Positions 34,701-46,291 of a stretch of DNA of 64,000 nt are shown in pieces. The translations under genes were made by a program, and so were the position numbers. The notes below the pieces were generated by a model. The model was not told the DNA's origin, did no database searches, and saw nothing but the letters and a program-made list of their open reading frames with translations. The DNA lies in NCBI RefSeq assembly GCF_000276665.1, contig NW_004955447.1, positions 17,918,656 to 17,982,655 on the forward strand. Reading direction: 5' to 3'. Position 1 is the stretch's first letter, and every line of letters begins with the position of its first letter. The stretch is from Chinchilla lanigera. Lineage: Eukaryota > Chordata > Mammalia > Rodentia > Chinchillidae.

Positions 34701-34857
34701 GTTTTTTTTTTTTGCCTTTTTGAGAGAGGGTGTCATTGTGCAGTTCAGGCTGGTCTTGAGCTCACTTTGTAGCTCAGGCTGGTCTCGAACTGGCAACGAT
34801 CTTCCTGCCTCAGCCTCCCAAGTGCTGGCATTACAGGCACGCGCCACCACGCCCGCC
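34701..34857 (-). mobile_element. B1-like SINE with internal duplication
   Basis: Reverse copy: T run, CTTTTTGAGAGAGGGTGTCA, GTTCAGGCTGGTCTTGAGC, GTAGCTCAGGCTGGTCTCG and GCGCCACCACGCCC head. Confidence 0.9.
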
Positions 34858-34890
34858 CACAGTCACCTTTTGCAGAGAGGATCTGTAAGG

Positions 34891-35262
34891 CAGTGGTACA
34901 GTCAGTGCCCAACTTACGAATATTCCAGTTGTGACCTTTCACAGACTCAAGCGGACGTGGAGTTCTCAGAGGCCCCCGAGTTTCGGAAGTAGCCTGCGTG
35001 TCTGCCTGCCCCTGCCGTGCTGCTGTGCGCTGACCGTGCCGTGAGGTGGTGTGCAGGAGGGCTGTGCTCAGGGCAGCCCGGGGTGTCAGCAGGCACTTTG
35101 CACAGTACTTTCGTGTGTGTGTGTTTGGTTTTTTTATGCTTTACGTTATGTATTTGTGCCGAAGATGTGTAAGACTCACTTTGTCGGACTTACGACCAAA
35201 TGTGACTTACGAATGTTCTCCCAGAACGAAGCTCGCTCATGAGTCTGGGGCTCGCTGTAATG
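34891..35262. mobile_element. Tigger-like DNA transposon remnant
   Basis: ACAGTCAGTGCCCAACTTAC at the left and GTCGGACTTACGACCAAATG, GTGACTTACGAATGTTC, CGCTCATGAGTCTGGGGC at the right are the recurring 'CTTACGA' phrases of Tigger-type ends. Interior diverged. Confidence 0.55.
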
Positions 35263-35534
35263 ATGTGCTAGAATGCCAGGAGTGATTTCTGTCATAGAAG
35301 GAATAAATGTCATACAAATTAATGCGGAATGCTGGGGAGTGGTAAGGGAGGGCCTGTGTGTACAAATATGTACATGCCCTTTAACATATAAAGCAGGAAT
35401 TAACATATGCAAGTAACGGTACAGTCTGCTTTTTATTTCACATTATAGTCACCATGTGGTAAAGTGCCTCTGACGTTATGGCCGTCTTAAGCTGTTGAGA
35501 GCTTCTGCCTCTCCTTCGTTTGTTCTGTGGTCAC

Positions 35535-35628
35535 TTTTTTTTTTTTTTTGGTACCAGGAATCAAACTCAGGACCTTGCGCTTGCCAGGCAGGTGCTTATG
35601 CCACTGAGCTATCTATATCCCTGGCCCT
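35535..35628 (-). mobile_element. ID-like SINE, variant form
   Basis: T run (tail), GGTACCAGGAATCAAACTCA, GGACCTTGCGCTTGCCAGG, CCACTGAGCTATC and CCCTGGCC. Same variant as at 10205 and 19862. Confidence 0.85.
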
Positions 35629-35654
35629 GTGGTCACTTTTAAAAGCACTTCACA

Positions 35655-35800
35655 TATGTCACTTTACTTCATCCTCACAGCAGTCTTGTGAGATACCGTT
35701 AGCTGTCCCCCTTTATAAAAGAAGAAATGGAGGCAAAGACAGGCTGAGTCACTGGGTCCGGATCACCGAGCTTGTAATGGGCGGGGGAGAGAACTGGAGC
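35655..35800 (-). mobile_element. MIR-like SINE
   Basis: Reverse MIR order: TCATCCTCACAGCAGTCTTG, GAAGAAATGGAGGCAAAGA, then GGCTGAGTCACTGGGTCC and GAGAGAACTGGAGCC. Confidence 0.65.
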
Positions 35801-35928
35801 CGGGCAGGCAGTCCCACAGACGTTCTTGTATAGACTTACGCAAGGTAAAGGGCAGCTCTCAGAGTCCACAGTGTTGAGTACTTGTTTAGGTAATTTCTGG
35901 AATTTGGGGTCAAGGTGTTGTTGTCACA

Positions 35929-36079
35929 CTTTTTTTATTTTTCTGGGACAGAGTCTCTCTGTAGTGCAGGCTGGCCTTGAATTGTTTATGTAGCCCAGGC
36001 TGGCCTGGAACTCATGCCAGTCCTCCTGCTTCAGCCTCCCAAGTACTGGGATTACAGGTGTCTGCCACCACACCTGGCT
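35929..36079 (-). mobile_element. B1-like SINE with internal duplication
   Basis: Reverse copy: GGGACAGAGTCTCTCTGTAG, GCAGGCTGGCCTTGAATTG, AGCCCAGGCTGGCCTGGAAC and GCCACCACACCTGGC. Confidence 0.85.
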
Positions 36080-36088
36080 GTCGCACTT

Positions 36089-36163
36089 TATTTTTTGGTA
36101 CGAGGAACTGAACTCAGGACTTCGCGCTTGCCAGGCTGTGCCCCTGAGCTGTCTCCCTGGCTG
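36089..36163 (-). mobile_element. ID-like SINE, variant form
   Basis: TTTTTTGGTACGAGGAACTG, ACTCAGGACTTCGCGCTTG, CCAGGCTGTGCCCCTGAGC and TGTCTCCCTGGCTG; a reverse ID directly beside the B1. Confidence 0.75.
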
Positions 36164-37067
36164 TCACACTTTTAAAGGAGTGCAATTCTAATTTTGTTCT
36201 TGGTCCTGCTCTGGGTTGGCATCTGCATGTGAGTCCCTGGGGTACCCCCAGGCAGCTTCACTAAGTCTTTACTTTTGTAAATCAGTTTTTTTACTCCTGT
36301 TAGAAGTATCCCACCTGCTGTTCACAGTAAAGACAGATGTGTGTGGGGAGGGTTGTCCTGGGGCCAGCTTGTCCCTCCTGCTCCAGGAGCAAGACAGTAA
36401 ACCCGGGGTGGTTGGTGTGGGAGTGGAGTAGAAGCACTTGCTCGGTGAGTGTGAGGCCTGCAGCTGGCATGCGACGGCCTTCGGCAGCCTGAGACGCAGC
36501 CAGGGTCCGTGAATTGCCAAGAGCCAACCAGGCAGCCCGGGCCAGGGCTCCAGGCCAGCTCCGGAGCTGATGGTGGCCACTGACAGCACAGGGCTGGCAG
36601 GTGATGGCCACTTCTGGCCGAAGAACGGTGGACGTGTGGCTTGTGCATTCCCGGCTCCCCAGCCTCCCACACAATTTAGCAAGCAGGCGTGGGAGGAAGG
36701 GCGTGATTTCATGGGGCTGACAGAAACTGAAGACGCCCGGGTGGAGGACGGTCGGGGAGAGGTCCTCTGTGTGCCTGTGCGTTCTCACTCCCATCGCCCT
36801 GCCGGGCTGCCCTGTCTGAATGTCTGCCTGAAACTTCCTGTGTTGAAACAGTGTGGGGAATAGCTAGAGAGGAAGTGCAGCCTGGATGAGTTTTAATTGT
36901 CGTAAGTTTTCCATCAAAATTACATCGGGGTGGGTTGAGTAGGGAATCCGGTCCATTCTTTAGGTTGGGGTGTTTTCGAGGTGACTGGTTGCTGTTGGCA
37001 CAGGTCGCCACACTCACCCTTACTGCGGCTGTGCCGTTGGAGTACCTGCTTTGGTACTGGGTTCAAA

Positions 37068-37146
37068 GTTTTGGGGCTTTGGGTGGTGGAGGGTTAAGCC
37101 AGCGCCTGTGAAGCTCTGGGTTCAATCCTCAGCACCACAAAAAGGG
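37068..37146 (+). mobile_element. Diverged ID-like SINE
   Basis: GGTGGAGGGTTAAGCCAGCG, TGTGAAGCTCTGGGTTCAA and TCCTCAGCACCACAAAAAG match the 3' half and tail start of a forward ID-like element. Confidence 0.5.
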
Positions 37147-37263
37147 GAAAAGAGAAAAAAAAATGGATTCAAAGTTTTTGCTCCTATGTCTACTCTGTAT
37201 TTCATGCCTAATACATTTAATATTTTTGCTTATTATTATTACTTTTTTTTTTTTTTGCTTCAG

Positions 37264-37340
37264 GTTAGTAGCAAAGATGAAGATTTTCTTGACCTTTCTG
37301 TTGATGTGGAGCAGAACACTTCCATTACCCACTGTCTGAG
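37264..37340 (+). CDS. USP46: USP46 exon 5 (residues 188-212)
   Basis: A 77-nt exon coding [18 protein letters not shown] to THCL and two bases of Arg213. [14 protein letters not shown] lies between the two zinc CxxC pairs and belongs to the fingers/palm region that grips ubiquitin. The acceptor follows a long T run and ends TGCTTCAG. The donor is GTAACC, weaker than the other donors. Codon use is AT-rich, unlike exons 3 and 7. The sequence is the same in USP12 as I recall, so this exon alone would not separate the paralogues. Confidence 0.97.
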
Positions 37341-37654
37341 GTAACCTCAAGAATTCTACTTGTGGTTTGAGCTTTTCATCAGGCTAGTAAATAAATGAGG
37401 GAAATAAAACCCTGTTTTCTTCAGGACATAATCTTCCTTGCTCTTTAGCCAGCGTAAGCCTATTATTTTCTGTTTCTTCTTTCACAAGAGAGAGTAAAAG
37501 TAAGTATCTGTGGTCTGCATAAGTCTCACTGAGCAGAGAGAAGGTCAGGTGGGAGTCGTTAGTCACTGGGTTGGAAAATAAAATTTTAATCCTTAATGCA
37601 GATGCATGCTTTGGGCTTTCCTCAAAGTCTTTCTCTCTTTCTCTACCCCATATG

Positions 37655-37670
37655 CACACACACACACAGA
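37655..37670. repeat. Short (CA)n run
   Basis: A short CA dinucleotide run (ACACACACACACAC). Confidence 0.85.
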
Positions 37671-38830
37671 TAGTTCATAAATGTTAAAGATGCCTACCAT
37701 TCATTACTCCTCTGAAGGTAATCTCGTCTGTCACTGTAAAAATTACGCACTTGGAGAACTACTGAGGGAACTTCCCGTCCCTCCATCTTTTTAGCGTTCT
37801 GTGGAGCTCGTTAGTGGCAGGAAACTTCCCCTCATTAGCATGGAGAGCCGGGGAGCAGCCTGGCGTGAGAGAGCACGTGCCCGGGATTACTGGGGGTACC
37901 CATGGACCTGGCATTAAAAACGTGCTCAGAGTTGCCACACAGGGAAGGGTCCCCCTCCCCTTAGCAAGAGAAGATGGTGTTTATCGTTCTCTCAGCCTTG
38001 CTTCAGCACGGGGGAGAGGGGAGCGAAGGGCTCCCACCTTCCGGCAGGCAGGTGTCGCGGATGATGGCGCAGATGATGGAAAGCCCAGAGAGTGCTGACA
38101 CTGAGGCGCCGGGGTGCGCTGCGGGTTGGGGCGAGTCTCCCCGAACACTGGTGGTGCAGCTTGCTGGCAGATGTTGATTTGTATCAGTAAAGCGTAGGTG
38201 ACAGGGCTGCTCTTCCAAGACCTCAGGTTACCTGAGACCTTTAAGAACAGTCAGCGAGCTGGCCGGGCTCACTGCTGTTAAAGCACCATCTTTTAGGACG
38301 AGGACCCTGGGAGAGGCGCTCAGAAGAGCTCGGCTCAGCGGGCGGCGGATGCGAAGTGCGCGGGGGCGCCTGCTGCGCTCTGTCGGCCGGGTCTGCAGTC
38401 CTCACGTGGGCCAGAGCAGAGTGTTCTCAGAACGCTGCCTGCCGTTTCGATGGCTCAGCGCTTGTCTCCGATACCAGAGACCCGTGTGTAGGATGGGTCT
38501 GCATCTCCGCAAATGTGTTTTGTAAGCCGGGTAACCTTTCTTACCCCGCCTGGCTCTGCTGATGGTACCACTTTTCAACAGGGATCATTCTTGGCCCCTT
38601 TCATGATTTAATTTGATTTGTTTTCTTTTGTTTTTAAAATTAGAATTTATGAGTCTTCTTTTTAAACATCATGTCTGTGTATGTCTTATGATGTGATACT
38701 TCTTTCATCTTTTTATTTTAATAACTCAAAAAAATATCAAGCTATAGTTGTGGGATTTGAATGTAGGGTCCCTGCTACTTCCTTCCAGAAGGGTTTTAGT
38801 GGTGGGTTATAATGATTTTTCTTTTCTCTT

Positions 38831-38977
38831 TTTGTCTTTCTGAGACAGGGTCTCACTATGCAGCTCAGGCTGGCCTTGAGCTCACTTTGTAGCCCAGGCT
38901 GGTCTCAGACTCACAAGGATGCTCCTGCCTCAGCCTCCTGAGTGCTGGGATGACAGGCGTGTGCCACCACACCCGCT
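38831..38977 (-). mobile_element. B1-like SINE with internal duplication
   Basis: Reverse copy: TCTTTCTGAGACAGGGTCTC, GCTCAGGCTGGCCTTGAGC, GTAGCCCAGGCTGGTCTCAG and GTGCCACCACACCCGC. Confidence 0.9.
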
Positions 38978-39684
38978 ACAATGAATTCTCATTGAAGTTG
39001 TGTCCCAGAGAAACTGCGTGACAGTGGTTAATTCAGGACGCAGGTCTGGAGAGGATAGGCGTCCGTGTGGAGCCGAGTTACAGTTCTGGTGTGGCATTTC
39101 ATGGGGCTGTGTCTTGGGCGAGGTCAGCCATTTGTACGCTAGCAGGAAACCGAGAGAACATTCGCTTTCTCTTTCTGAGACGCTCAGGGATGCCTTCAGG
39201 CCGAAACCCAAATCCATGTAGATTGTGTTCCTTGCGCCAACAATGGTTGCCTTTTTGGCGCTTTTGTCTGTTGCTTCGGGCCTCCGCCCTCCCTGGGCTC
39301 CTGCTCGAAATCCTTCTCAAAGTGCGCAGTGCTGAAAGCCACCTCCCCTCCTCGTCTCCCTGCCGCTCACGTCCCCATTCTCCCAGTGCCAGGGAGGCCA
39401 GCCAGGCAGCAGGAGGACGCAGGCTTTAACTTGCCTGAAGCTCTTTCCACTTGAAAATTAATCTCCTTTGAAAGAAATTCCTTTTCCACTCATTTTGAGA
39501 AACTTCTCTTATGTGCTAAGTTAATGTATACGTCCATTTCTGCTGCTTATGCATTGGTTTTTCTGACCTCTGTTTCAGTTTTGGTTATTATTCATAATGT
39601 TGTATGGTGTTTCCTAGTATCTGACTCACACCTGACTTGTGGGTTTCTTTTTTAAAATTGGTTTTAATACTTGAGTCTGGTTCT

Positions 39685-39795
39685 TAAAAGTAGGTGTGTG
39701 TCAGAATCAACTAGGAAATTGGTAAAAGTAGAACCCAGACCATATTCAGGAACTGGATTGAAACCAGCCCTCTGTCTTTAATTAACGTTCTGGTG
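39685..39795 (+). mobile_element. Ancient hAT-Charlie (MER20/MER5-like) fragment
   Basis: 'gtgtgtcagaatcaactagg', 'aaattggtaaaagtagaacc' and 'gttctggtgatttaatt' resemble the interior of MER20/MER5-type elements. Diverged. Confidence 0.4.
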
Positions 39796-39974
39796 ATTTA
39801 ATTAACTAACGTACTGTAACCAAAAGGGTAAAACATACCTTTAAAATTCAAGATGTTTTTCCTTTAGAGATCAGCTGTTTCCCTGAACTTCCTCATGCCC
39901 AGGGTGTAAACCGCCACCCCCTCCTGGCCTGAACCGGGACACCTCTGTGCGGAAGGAATGTGCAGATGGCAGCT

Positions 39975-39975
39975 G

Positions 39976-40000
<25 letters not shown>
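39975..40000. repeat. (TG)n microsatellite
   Basis: Thirteen TG units followed by a short GA run. Confidence 0.95.
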
Positions 40001-40008
<8 letters not shown>

Positions 40009-40284
40009 TCAGTCAGGGTTCGGGACTTTTCATCGGGAGGGAAGAAGAGCTGCAGGGATGAAGTGACAGGGAGATTTCCTTGCCTGTTGTCTCATTGCGT
40101 TTCTCCCCCTCTTCCTTTCCATAAAAGCCCTTTCAGACCTGTGCTTGGCGAGGCAATAAGAAGCCTCCCTCCAGCTCCTTGACAGCTGGCTTTGAAGAAA
40201 CTCTACCTTTTTTTTTAAACCAAAGATCTTTTGGAGTTCTTGGAGCTGGGAGTGGTATGAACCATGCAACAGTACCACCCAAGT

Positions 40285-40465
40285 TTCAGAACTTCTGTTT
40301 CGCTCTTTGCTGCTCAAACAAATATCACCTGAGATCTCATTAAAAATGCCGAATCTCAGGACCCAGCTCAGAAGGAATCAGAATCTGCAGTTTGATAGGA
40401 TTCGCAGGCGGCCCAGAGGCACTCTAATGTTTGGGCTGTACTGGAGCAGGTTCTCAGCTCTGACA
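40285..40465 (+). mobile_element. MER20-like hAT-Charlie element
   Basis: 'atatcacctgagatctcatt', 'aaaaatgccgaatctcagga', 'ggaatcagaatctgcagttt' and 'ggcactctaatgtttgggct' follow the MER20 order. Ends diverged. Confidence 0.55.
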
Positions 40466-40587
40466 GTGAACCAGAACACGCAGGAAGTTTGGAAAACAAT
40501 ACTGCCTGGATTCTGACGTAATTGATTGGGATAGGAGTGGAAGGGAGGGATGACACTGGTATTAAGATAGATTCTGCTTCCTTTTTC

Positions 40588-40700
40588 GTTTTTGTTTTTT
40601 GAGACAGGGTTAGGCTGACCTCGAACTCACTGTGTATGTCAGGCTGGCTTCAAACTCATGGCTCAGCTGGGATTACAGGCTTGTGCCACCACACCCAGCT
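40588..40700 (-). mobile_element. B1-like SINE, deleted copy
   Basis: Reverse copy with a shortened first half (GAGACAGGGTTAGGCTGACC), a second half GTCAGGCTGGCTTCAAACTC, and GTGCCACCACACCCAGC. Confidence 0.8.
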
Positions 40701-42642
40701 TGAGACAGTTTTTAAACAGTCCTCTGGTAATTCTGAGGAGCAGAGGAGGAGGAAACCGCATAGCTTCCCAGGACCAGGGGTCGTGGGTGTGAGTTGCTTG
40801 TCTCGGCTCCCGAGAGGCTGAGCGGAGCCTGGCACTGCCCCAGCCCGTGGCCTGGCATTGTCAGAGCGGCCCTGTCAGCTTGCCCCATGTGCTTCTTGTG
40901 ACGTCAGTTTCCACAGGGGGTGTGTGGAAGTTATCAGGAAGCATGGCTTGAGAATTTTTTTCCAAATCAATTTTTGAACTATTGTGTTGAATGGGTTAAG
41001 ATCATAATTGAAAATGTGTCAAATATTGATGTTAACGTGGACATGCTAGCCGTCTCCACACTGGAGGACAGCCACTGCCCCCAGGAGCTTACTTTTTCCG
41101 TGTACTAGTTTTTTTAATATATGTCAACAAAGCTTTATAGTTCCCTTTATAAAGGTATGCCCTTATTAGATTTATTCCTAAGGGGTTATCTTTAAGCAGT
41201 GTGTGATTGATAGGAAGACTTTTTAAAAAAAGAAATAAAAGCGCTTTGGGCTTTCCCCTAATCTCTTCCCCGTGCTTGTGTAATTCATCCTGCGTGTTGG
41301 AAAGAGCCTCAGCTCTTTGTCACCCTCCCGTTCTGACAGCCGTGGCCATGCAGCGGTGGCCTGCTCTGCCTCAGTCTGTCGCCGCGTCAGCCCCGTCCTG
41401 ACGGTTCTTCATTGTCCGTTCCTCAGCTCAGGTGCCGCGAGAGGGTGACCTGCCTGTAGTGGCCCGGGCTTCCGGCCAGCTGGGGCTGGGCAGGGAGGCG
41501 GATGTTCGTATGCTGAGTTTTAAACTGCTGCGGGAGGAGTGTCCCTGGTTTGAGATGCTTGGGACCGGAAGCGTTTCTCCCTTGGGGATTAGGAATTTCT
41601 CCTTGTCTGGGTCTCCAGAGAACAGTTTTTGAGGTGTAAGGGTGGAGGGAAAGCTTTTCCTTCCTTACTCTTGCCGAGCTCTCCTTAGTAGTTCTGCGTC
41701 TTTAGCTAGATGAAGAGGCTTGCTGGCGGTGTCCACAGCTAGACATCCCCACTGTTGCCCCTCGTCCCGCCCCCTCCCTGGTGGCCGTACCCCGCGCCAC
41801 TGGGTCGGGAGGTTTCAGCGGTTACTCGGTGGATGAAGTCTCCATCAGGTAAGTCTGAGTCTGTTTGTGCACCAAACCCTGGAAGTCTCACAGTTTAGCG
41901 TAAGTGCCTGCTAAATGGTTTATTTGGCGTTGGGCCCTTTCAGTTCTTCCTCTTCGTGCTGCCCAGGTGCTGCTTCTCAGAAGCAGTGTCCAGCCCTGTC
42001 TCGTTCTCGGTGAGACCTGTCCTGGGGCTGTAGCGCCTCTTCGTGTACGCAGAGCCACCTGCGCCAGCAGCCCCCTCCCTCCCGTGCACCTGCTGTCTGT
42101 GCCGAGCCTCGTCCCTCTGTGGTTTCCTGGCTCTGGAACTCTAGCACACTTGCCCTCCTGGAGAACATGACTTTGTCACTGCCCATGGGGAGGACTCCTG
42201 GAGTACCCCAGTTCCATTCCCTCTTCCTCTGCTTTTCCCTAGATGTGTCTGCTAGGTCATTCTTCCCGCCAGTGAACGCCGCGAGCTGCCGCGGTCAGTC
42301 GGGGTGGGGCAACAGCAGTGAGAGTCAGGCGGTGGCCGGATGAGAGGCAGGTGTTTCCGCTGGGGGTCTGGATGCCGGAGAGAAGCAGACAGCAGTGTGA
42401 TAGGCTGGGTGACAGAGAGAGCCGCGAGGTCCTCTGCCCAGGACGGGCGGCGTCCACTGAGGCCTTGGGGCGCCTGGCACCCACGTGGGCATGGGTGGGG
42501 GAGCAGCCATCGTTAAGGAAGTAGCACCTGCAAATGCCCGAGGTGGGAAGATGTAATCCAAGGCCAGTAGGTCTGGAGCGGGAGAGAAGGCGGCAAGGGG
42601 CCTTCTGAGGACTGTCCTGCGTGCAGAGCGCCCCTTTGTTGT

Positions 42643-42699
42643 TGTCTGCAAGAGTGGGGACTGAGCCCAGGGCCTTCACACTGAGCCACGTCCCCAGCC
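42643..42699 (-). mobile_element. Diverged ID-like SINE
   Basis: GACTGAGCCCAGGGCCTTCA, then CACTGAGCCACGTCCCCAGC: reverse remnant of a tRNA-derived SINE. Confidence 0.5.
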
Positions 42700-42715
42700 T
42701 TTTGTATTTTTCTTT

Positions 42716-42826
42716 TCGTGCTGCCCAGGTGCTGCCTAAGTTGCCCAGGCAATACTTGAACTTGTGATCTTCCTGCCTCAGCCTTCCTCAGTGCTGGGAT
42801 TACAGGTGGGCGCCGTGGTGCCTGGC
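42716..42826 (-). mobile_element. B1-like SINE, diverged
   Basis: GCCCAGGCAATACTTGAACT, GATCTTCCTGCCTCAGCC, AGTGCTGGGATTACAGGTGG and GTGGTGCCTGGC. Only one half of the duplication is clear. Confidence 0.7.
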
Positions 42827-44013
42827 TGCTCCTGTGCTTTACCTCGCAAATAAGGACGCTGTGGTCGGGGAGTCCCGGGCCCGCCGTGTGTGTAAGCAGC
42901 ACTGAACGTTGCAGGTGGCCACCAGCGCCTGTGCGCGTCTCTGTACCCTGTGAGCTGTGTGAGGGCAGGTGCTCTGGTAATCCCGAGGGGCTGGCCCGGA
43001 GGACGCTGTCCGCGAATGTCCGGGGATGTATTAGCTGAACAACCTGTGTATTCTTTTGATACGTTCGTGTCAGTGGCAGAGTCATTAACACCATTTAAAT
43101 GTTTTCTGCTTAATAAAATCTGATCGTTCTGCTGCCGGGACACTCTGGAAGTACGGAAATGTCACAGGTGTTGTTCAAGACTGTGGGGTGTGACTATATT
43201 CTGGGTGTTCTCTTCAGCCTTCAGAAGCAAGCCACAGAAATGTTAAGTGGAACCTCTGTGACCAGGAAAGAATGAGAGGGCATGACATTTGAAAAATGAA
43301 AACTCTAAGTAGCAGAGGAGAACCTTGAGATAAGATGAACACACAGAGAACAAACACAATGGCTTTTGTTCTTGGAAAGAGGCCGCCAAGTTCTTCTACT
43401 ACAGGGAGCTGGGGAGCTGGTGGGGAGCAGGCGTGGGGGAAGCTGCAGGGACCTCCTATAACTCGAGATTTCCTCAGTTAATTGTAAGGGCATTTGTATA
43501 TGATTTGAATTTCACTATTTCCTCTTCGGTGCTTTGAAAAATATGGATCCTAGGAGATGTGCTGTTTTTTATTAACTGCGTAATAATGTCACTTTGTGGT
43601 TTAAGTGATTATTATTTTTATTTTATGATTATTCTTTAGCTCTGATGGACAGTGTTGGGGTGTGTTTTTATGAGAGAGAATATTTTTCTGTTATAATCGT
43701 TAATACCCACTGTATCCGTATCCCGTTAACTCCTGAACTTTTCTCCCAAATATGTTGGAAACTCTGGTTGGTATATGTTTGTATCCCCATAAATGCAGTC
43801 ATATTTGAAAGTCTCTCGTGATGAAGCTACAGCCCAGGCTCATAGGCATGCTCTAGTGGTGGAAGTGGCTCCTGGTCTTAAAAAGGATCCTTTCTGATGA
43901 CTGCTTTCCTCTTTTTCACTTACAAACCACCCTGCCGCTAACAGGAGGGTGTAAAGCATGGTATACCGAGTATGTTTGGACTTTCTAAAAGCCGGAAACG
44001 TTTTTCTCTACAG

Positions 44014-44097
44014 AGACTTCAGCAACACAGAAACACTCTGTAGTGAACAAAAATATTATTGTGAGACGTGCTGCAGCAAGCAGGAGGCCCAGAAAAG
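44014..44097 (+). CDS. USP46: USP46 exon 6 (residues 213-240, second zinc pair)
   Basis: An 84-nt exon that completes Arg213 and codes [20 protein letters not shown] to QEAQK plus two bases of Arg241. Cys229 and Cys232 form the second CxxC pair of the fingers zinc site; with Cys182 and Cys185 of exon 4 the site is complete. [25 protein letters not shown] are USP46-type; USP12 has GFSNTE, SEYKYYCEECRSKQEAHKR as I recall it. The acceptor is TTTTTCTCTACAG and the donor GTGCGT. Confidence 0.97.
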
Positions 44098-46093
44098 GTG
44101 CGTGAAGGATTCAGTGTGGGAGTGGCTTTGTGTCCCGGGAGGACCCGGGTGGGGGCAGTAGGTGCAGTTTGGAACGTCCGCTTGACGAGCGTTTTGGCTC
44201 ATGCACCTTCCTCACCAGTGAAGGTGGCGTGTGAATGCCGACCTTGGACGCTGTCCATTTGTCTGGTGTTCGCTCCCTCTCTCCTTCAGCCACTCCTCTG
44301 ACAGGTACTGATTGCTGCGTGTGCCACATACTTAGGTGAGCGAGTGGGGTCAGCTGTCACCACTCGCCTCTGGGGATTAGAGACGAACTGCACAAAGCAC
44401 TTCGCGGGGGACGTACCGCACGTGTAGGTAGCCACGGTACCTCACATGGTGCTCTTACTTAGATACAGGTGCTTCTTACTCACAAAGATTTTTAAAAATC
44501 CGTCACTTAACAAGAAGCCGGGAGAGGTGATGAGAAAGTGTGCGTGGCCCAGACTGAGTGGTGCACTCAGAGTGCCCTCTCGTCGTGGCAGCAGTTGCTG
44601 CTTAGGAGCAGCTCTTGCGGAGTCTGAGATTGCGAGCTGTCCCCTTTTTCTGCTCCCGGAGGCCAGCAGGCTTGGCCTTTTAATCATCACAAGGAGCCTT
44701 ACTGAGTCTTACATTTACCTTGCTGGTGGTTCTGGGGTTTTCATGGTAGTTCACGGGAGCTCAGTACTGCTACCCTCCCCGGGGCAAGCGGGGTCCAGAC
44801 CTGAGCCTCCTCAGCCCTCCAGCCTAGACACGTACATCTTTCTTGATGCTTCAGGATTGAGGAAAGACCAGTCACCGCTGCAGTTAGCGGTGCCGGTGGT
44901 AGGGGATGCTTCCTGTTAGAGGACAGTGAACTCGTGTGTGCTGTCCTTCCTAAAGTCCAGTCTGCCTCGGGCAGCCCCAGGTCTGCCTGTGTGGTACGAA
45001 GGTATTTGCTGCTGAGCTCTGTAGGTATTATACCGTAAAATGTCATATGTCCCTGTAAAATAGGACACCCCCCGTAATTCTTATATTTTTACCAATGTTT
45101 TTATTTTACTTATTTTTATGAGCAAGGTTTTACCTTAATAGATTCCTTAATAGTATTCTCTTAAAATTTGTCCTTTTCAAGCAATACGCATTGAAAGTGC
45201 ACGAGCTGAAGGGCGCTTAGAATTTGCGCATACCCTTCGTGCAGGGGACCCAGAGGGTAGCCGGAAGCCCCTCTCTTCCGGGAGTGCTGTCTACAGAAGC
45301 TCCGGGGGTTGTGACAGTTTACTGAGGAATCTTAACAGTCATCTAGTGAGAAAAGGGTTTTGTGTTTCTGCAAGTTTGGGACATGCTGCTTCAGACAAAC
45401 TGGAACGCGTCCTTTGCTGCAAGGTTTCACAGACCCTGAGTGCACTAATGTACTCGAAAAACTTTAAATAGGAAGCAGCCTTGTCTAAACATGGCCAGCA
45501 GGGCAGCATGTCTCCCGACGTTTGCAGGGCTCTCTTGAGCCCAGTTTGAGAAGTGTAACCCCAGGCAGCTCCTGCGTTGTGAGACCCACAGGCGGGGATT
45601 CCCTTGCCCAGCTCACAGCACTCAGGAGGGGGAGAGAGCTTGCTACCCACTGTGTCTGAATCCCGGGAATGTGTGTTCAGAGCTTCCTCCTGCACCCGCA
45701 GAACATGAAGTTCTGTCTGTATTTTTCTGTTGTGTCCTCCCTTCTCTCAAAAGCTGTCAGTCTCCCTGTCAGTATCTCAAGGGGTGGATTATCCAAATAC
45801 ATTCCACCAGTGACAGACGGCAGTGGCGTGTCATGTTTTTATTGGTGCACAAATTCTAGAAAGTCTGCTTTGCCCTGCGACACACTGCTGTGCTTCTCTC
45901 TGGCTGGCCATCCTCCAGTTAGCTAAGGGGACAGCCTTAAGTCAGCCTTTCCCTGGCAAGCCAGCTTTTCTTCTTGCACACTTCTCTAAAGGGTGCTAGA
46001 CCCCTTGCTGTTCTTGTCTGTACAGACGACAGTGTGTTCTCGTCCCCTGACAGGTGCTGGGTTCAACTGATTTTCTGTTCTGTGGTTTCTTAG
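44098..46093 (+). other. USP46: USP46 intron 6 (1,996 bp)
   Basis: Begins GTGCGT and ends TTCTTAG. No SINE, LTR or RNA gene recognised; part near 45040-45180 is AT-rich. The open frames are chance frames. Confidence 0.88.
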
Positions 46094-46291
46094 GATGAGG
46101 GTAAAAAAGCTCCCCATGATTTTGGCCCTGCACCTGAAGCGGTTCAAGTACATGGAGCAGCTGCACAGGTACACCAAGCTGTCTTACCGGGTGGTCTTCC
46201 CCCTGGAGCTGCGGCTCTTCAACACCTCCAGCGACGCCGTGAACCTGGACCGCATGTACGACCTGGTTGCTGTGGTCGTCCACTGTGGCAG
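46094..46291 (+). CDS. USP46: USP46 exon 7 (residues 241-306)
   Basis: A 198-nt exon. It completes Arg241, codes 65 residues from [19 protein letters not shown] through the [14 protein letters not shown] stretch to [11 protein letters not shown], and gives two bases of Ser307. [14 protein letters not shown] is the conserved USP palm strand motif that precedes the His box. MRVKK, YMEQLH and [10 protein letters not shown] fit USP46, against MKVKK, YMDQLH and SGDATNPDRM in USP12 as I recall. The acceptor is TGGTTTCTTAG and the donor GTAGGG. GC-rich with many C/G third positions. Confidence 0.98.

Larger units (their letters stand above)
24516..37263 (+). other. USP46: USP46 intron 4 (12,748 bp)
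   Basis: Largest intron fully contained here. Its acceptor follows a T-run and ends GCTTCAG. It contains MIR, MLT1-like, L1/L2-like, B1, ID-like and Tigger-like remnants listed separately and a 54-bp tandem duplication. Nothing is recognised in 25850-26670, 28140-30280, 30420-31290, 33780-34690 and 36170-37060. Several 100-200-codon frames here are chance frames. Confidence 0.88.
37341..44013 (+). other. USP46: USP46 intron 5 (6,673 bp)
   Basis: Begins GTAACC and ends TCTACAG. It holds three reverse-strand B1 copies, one ID-like remnant, MER20-like remnants and a (TG)n run. Nothing recognisable in 37680-38820, 38980-39680, 40710-42630 and 42840-44000. Confidence 0.88.

Noticed and set aside
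44442..45046. Open frames of 80-157 codons on both strands in intron 6
   Set aside because: Overlapping frames on both strands without family resemblance are typical of GC-rich intron.
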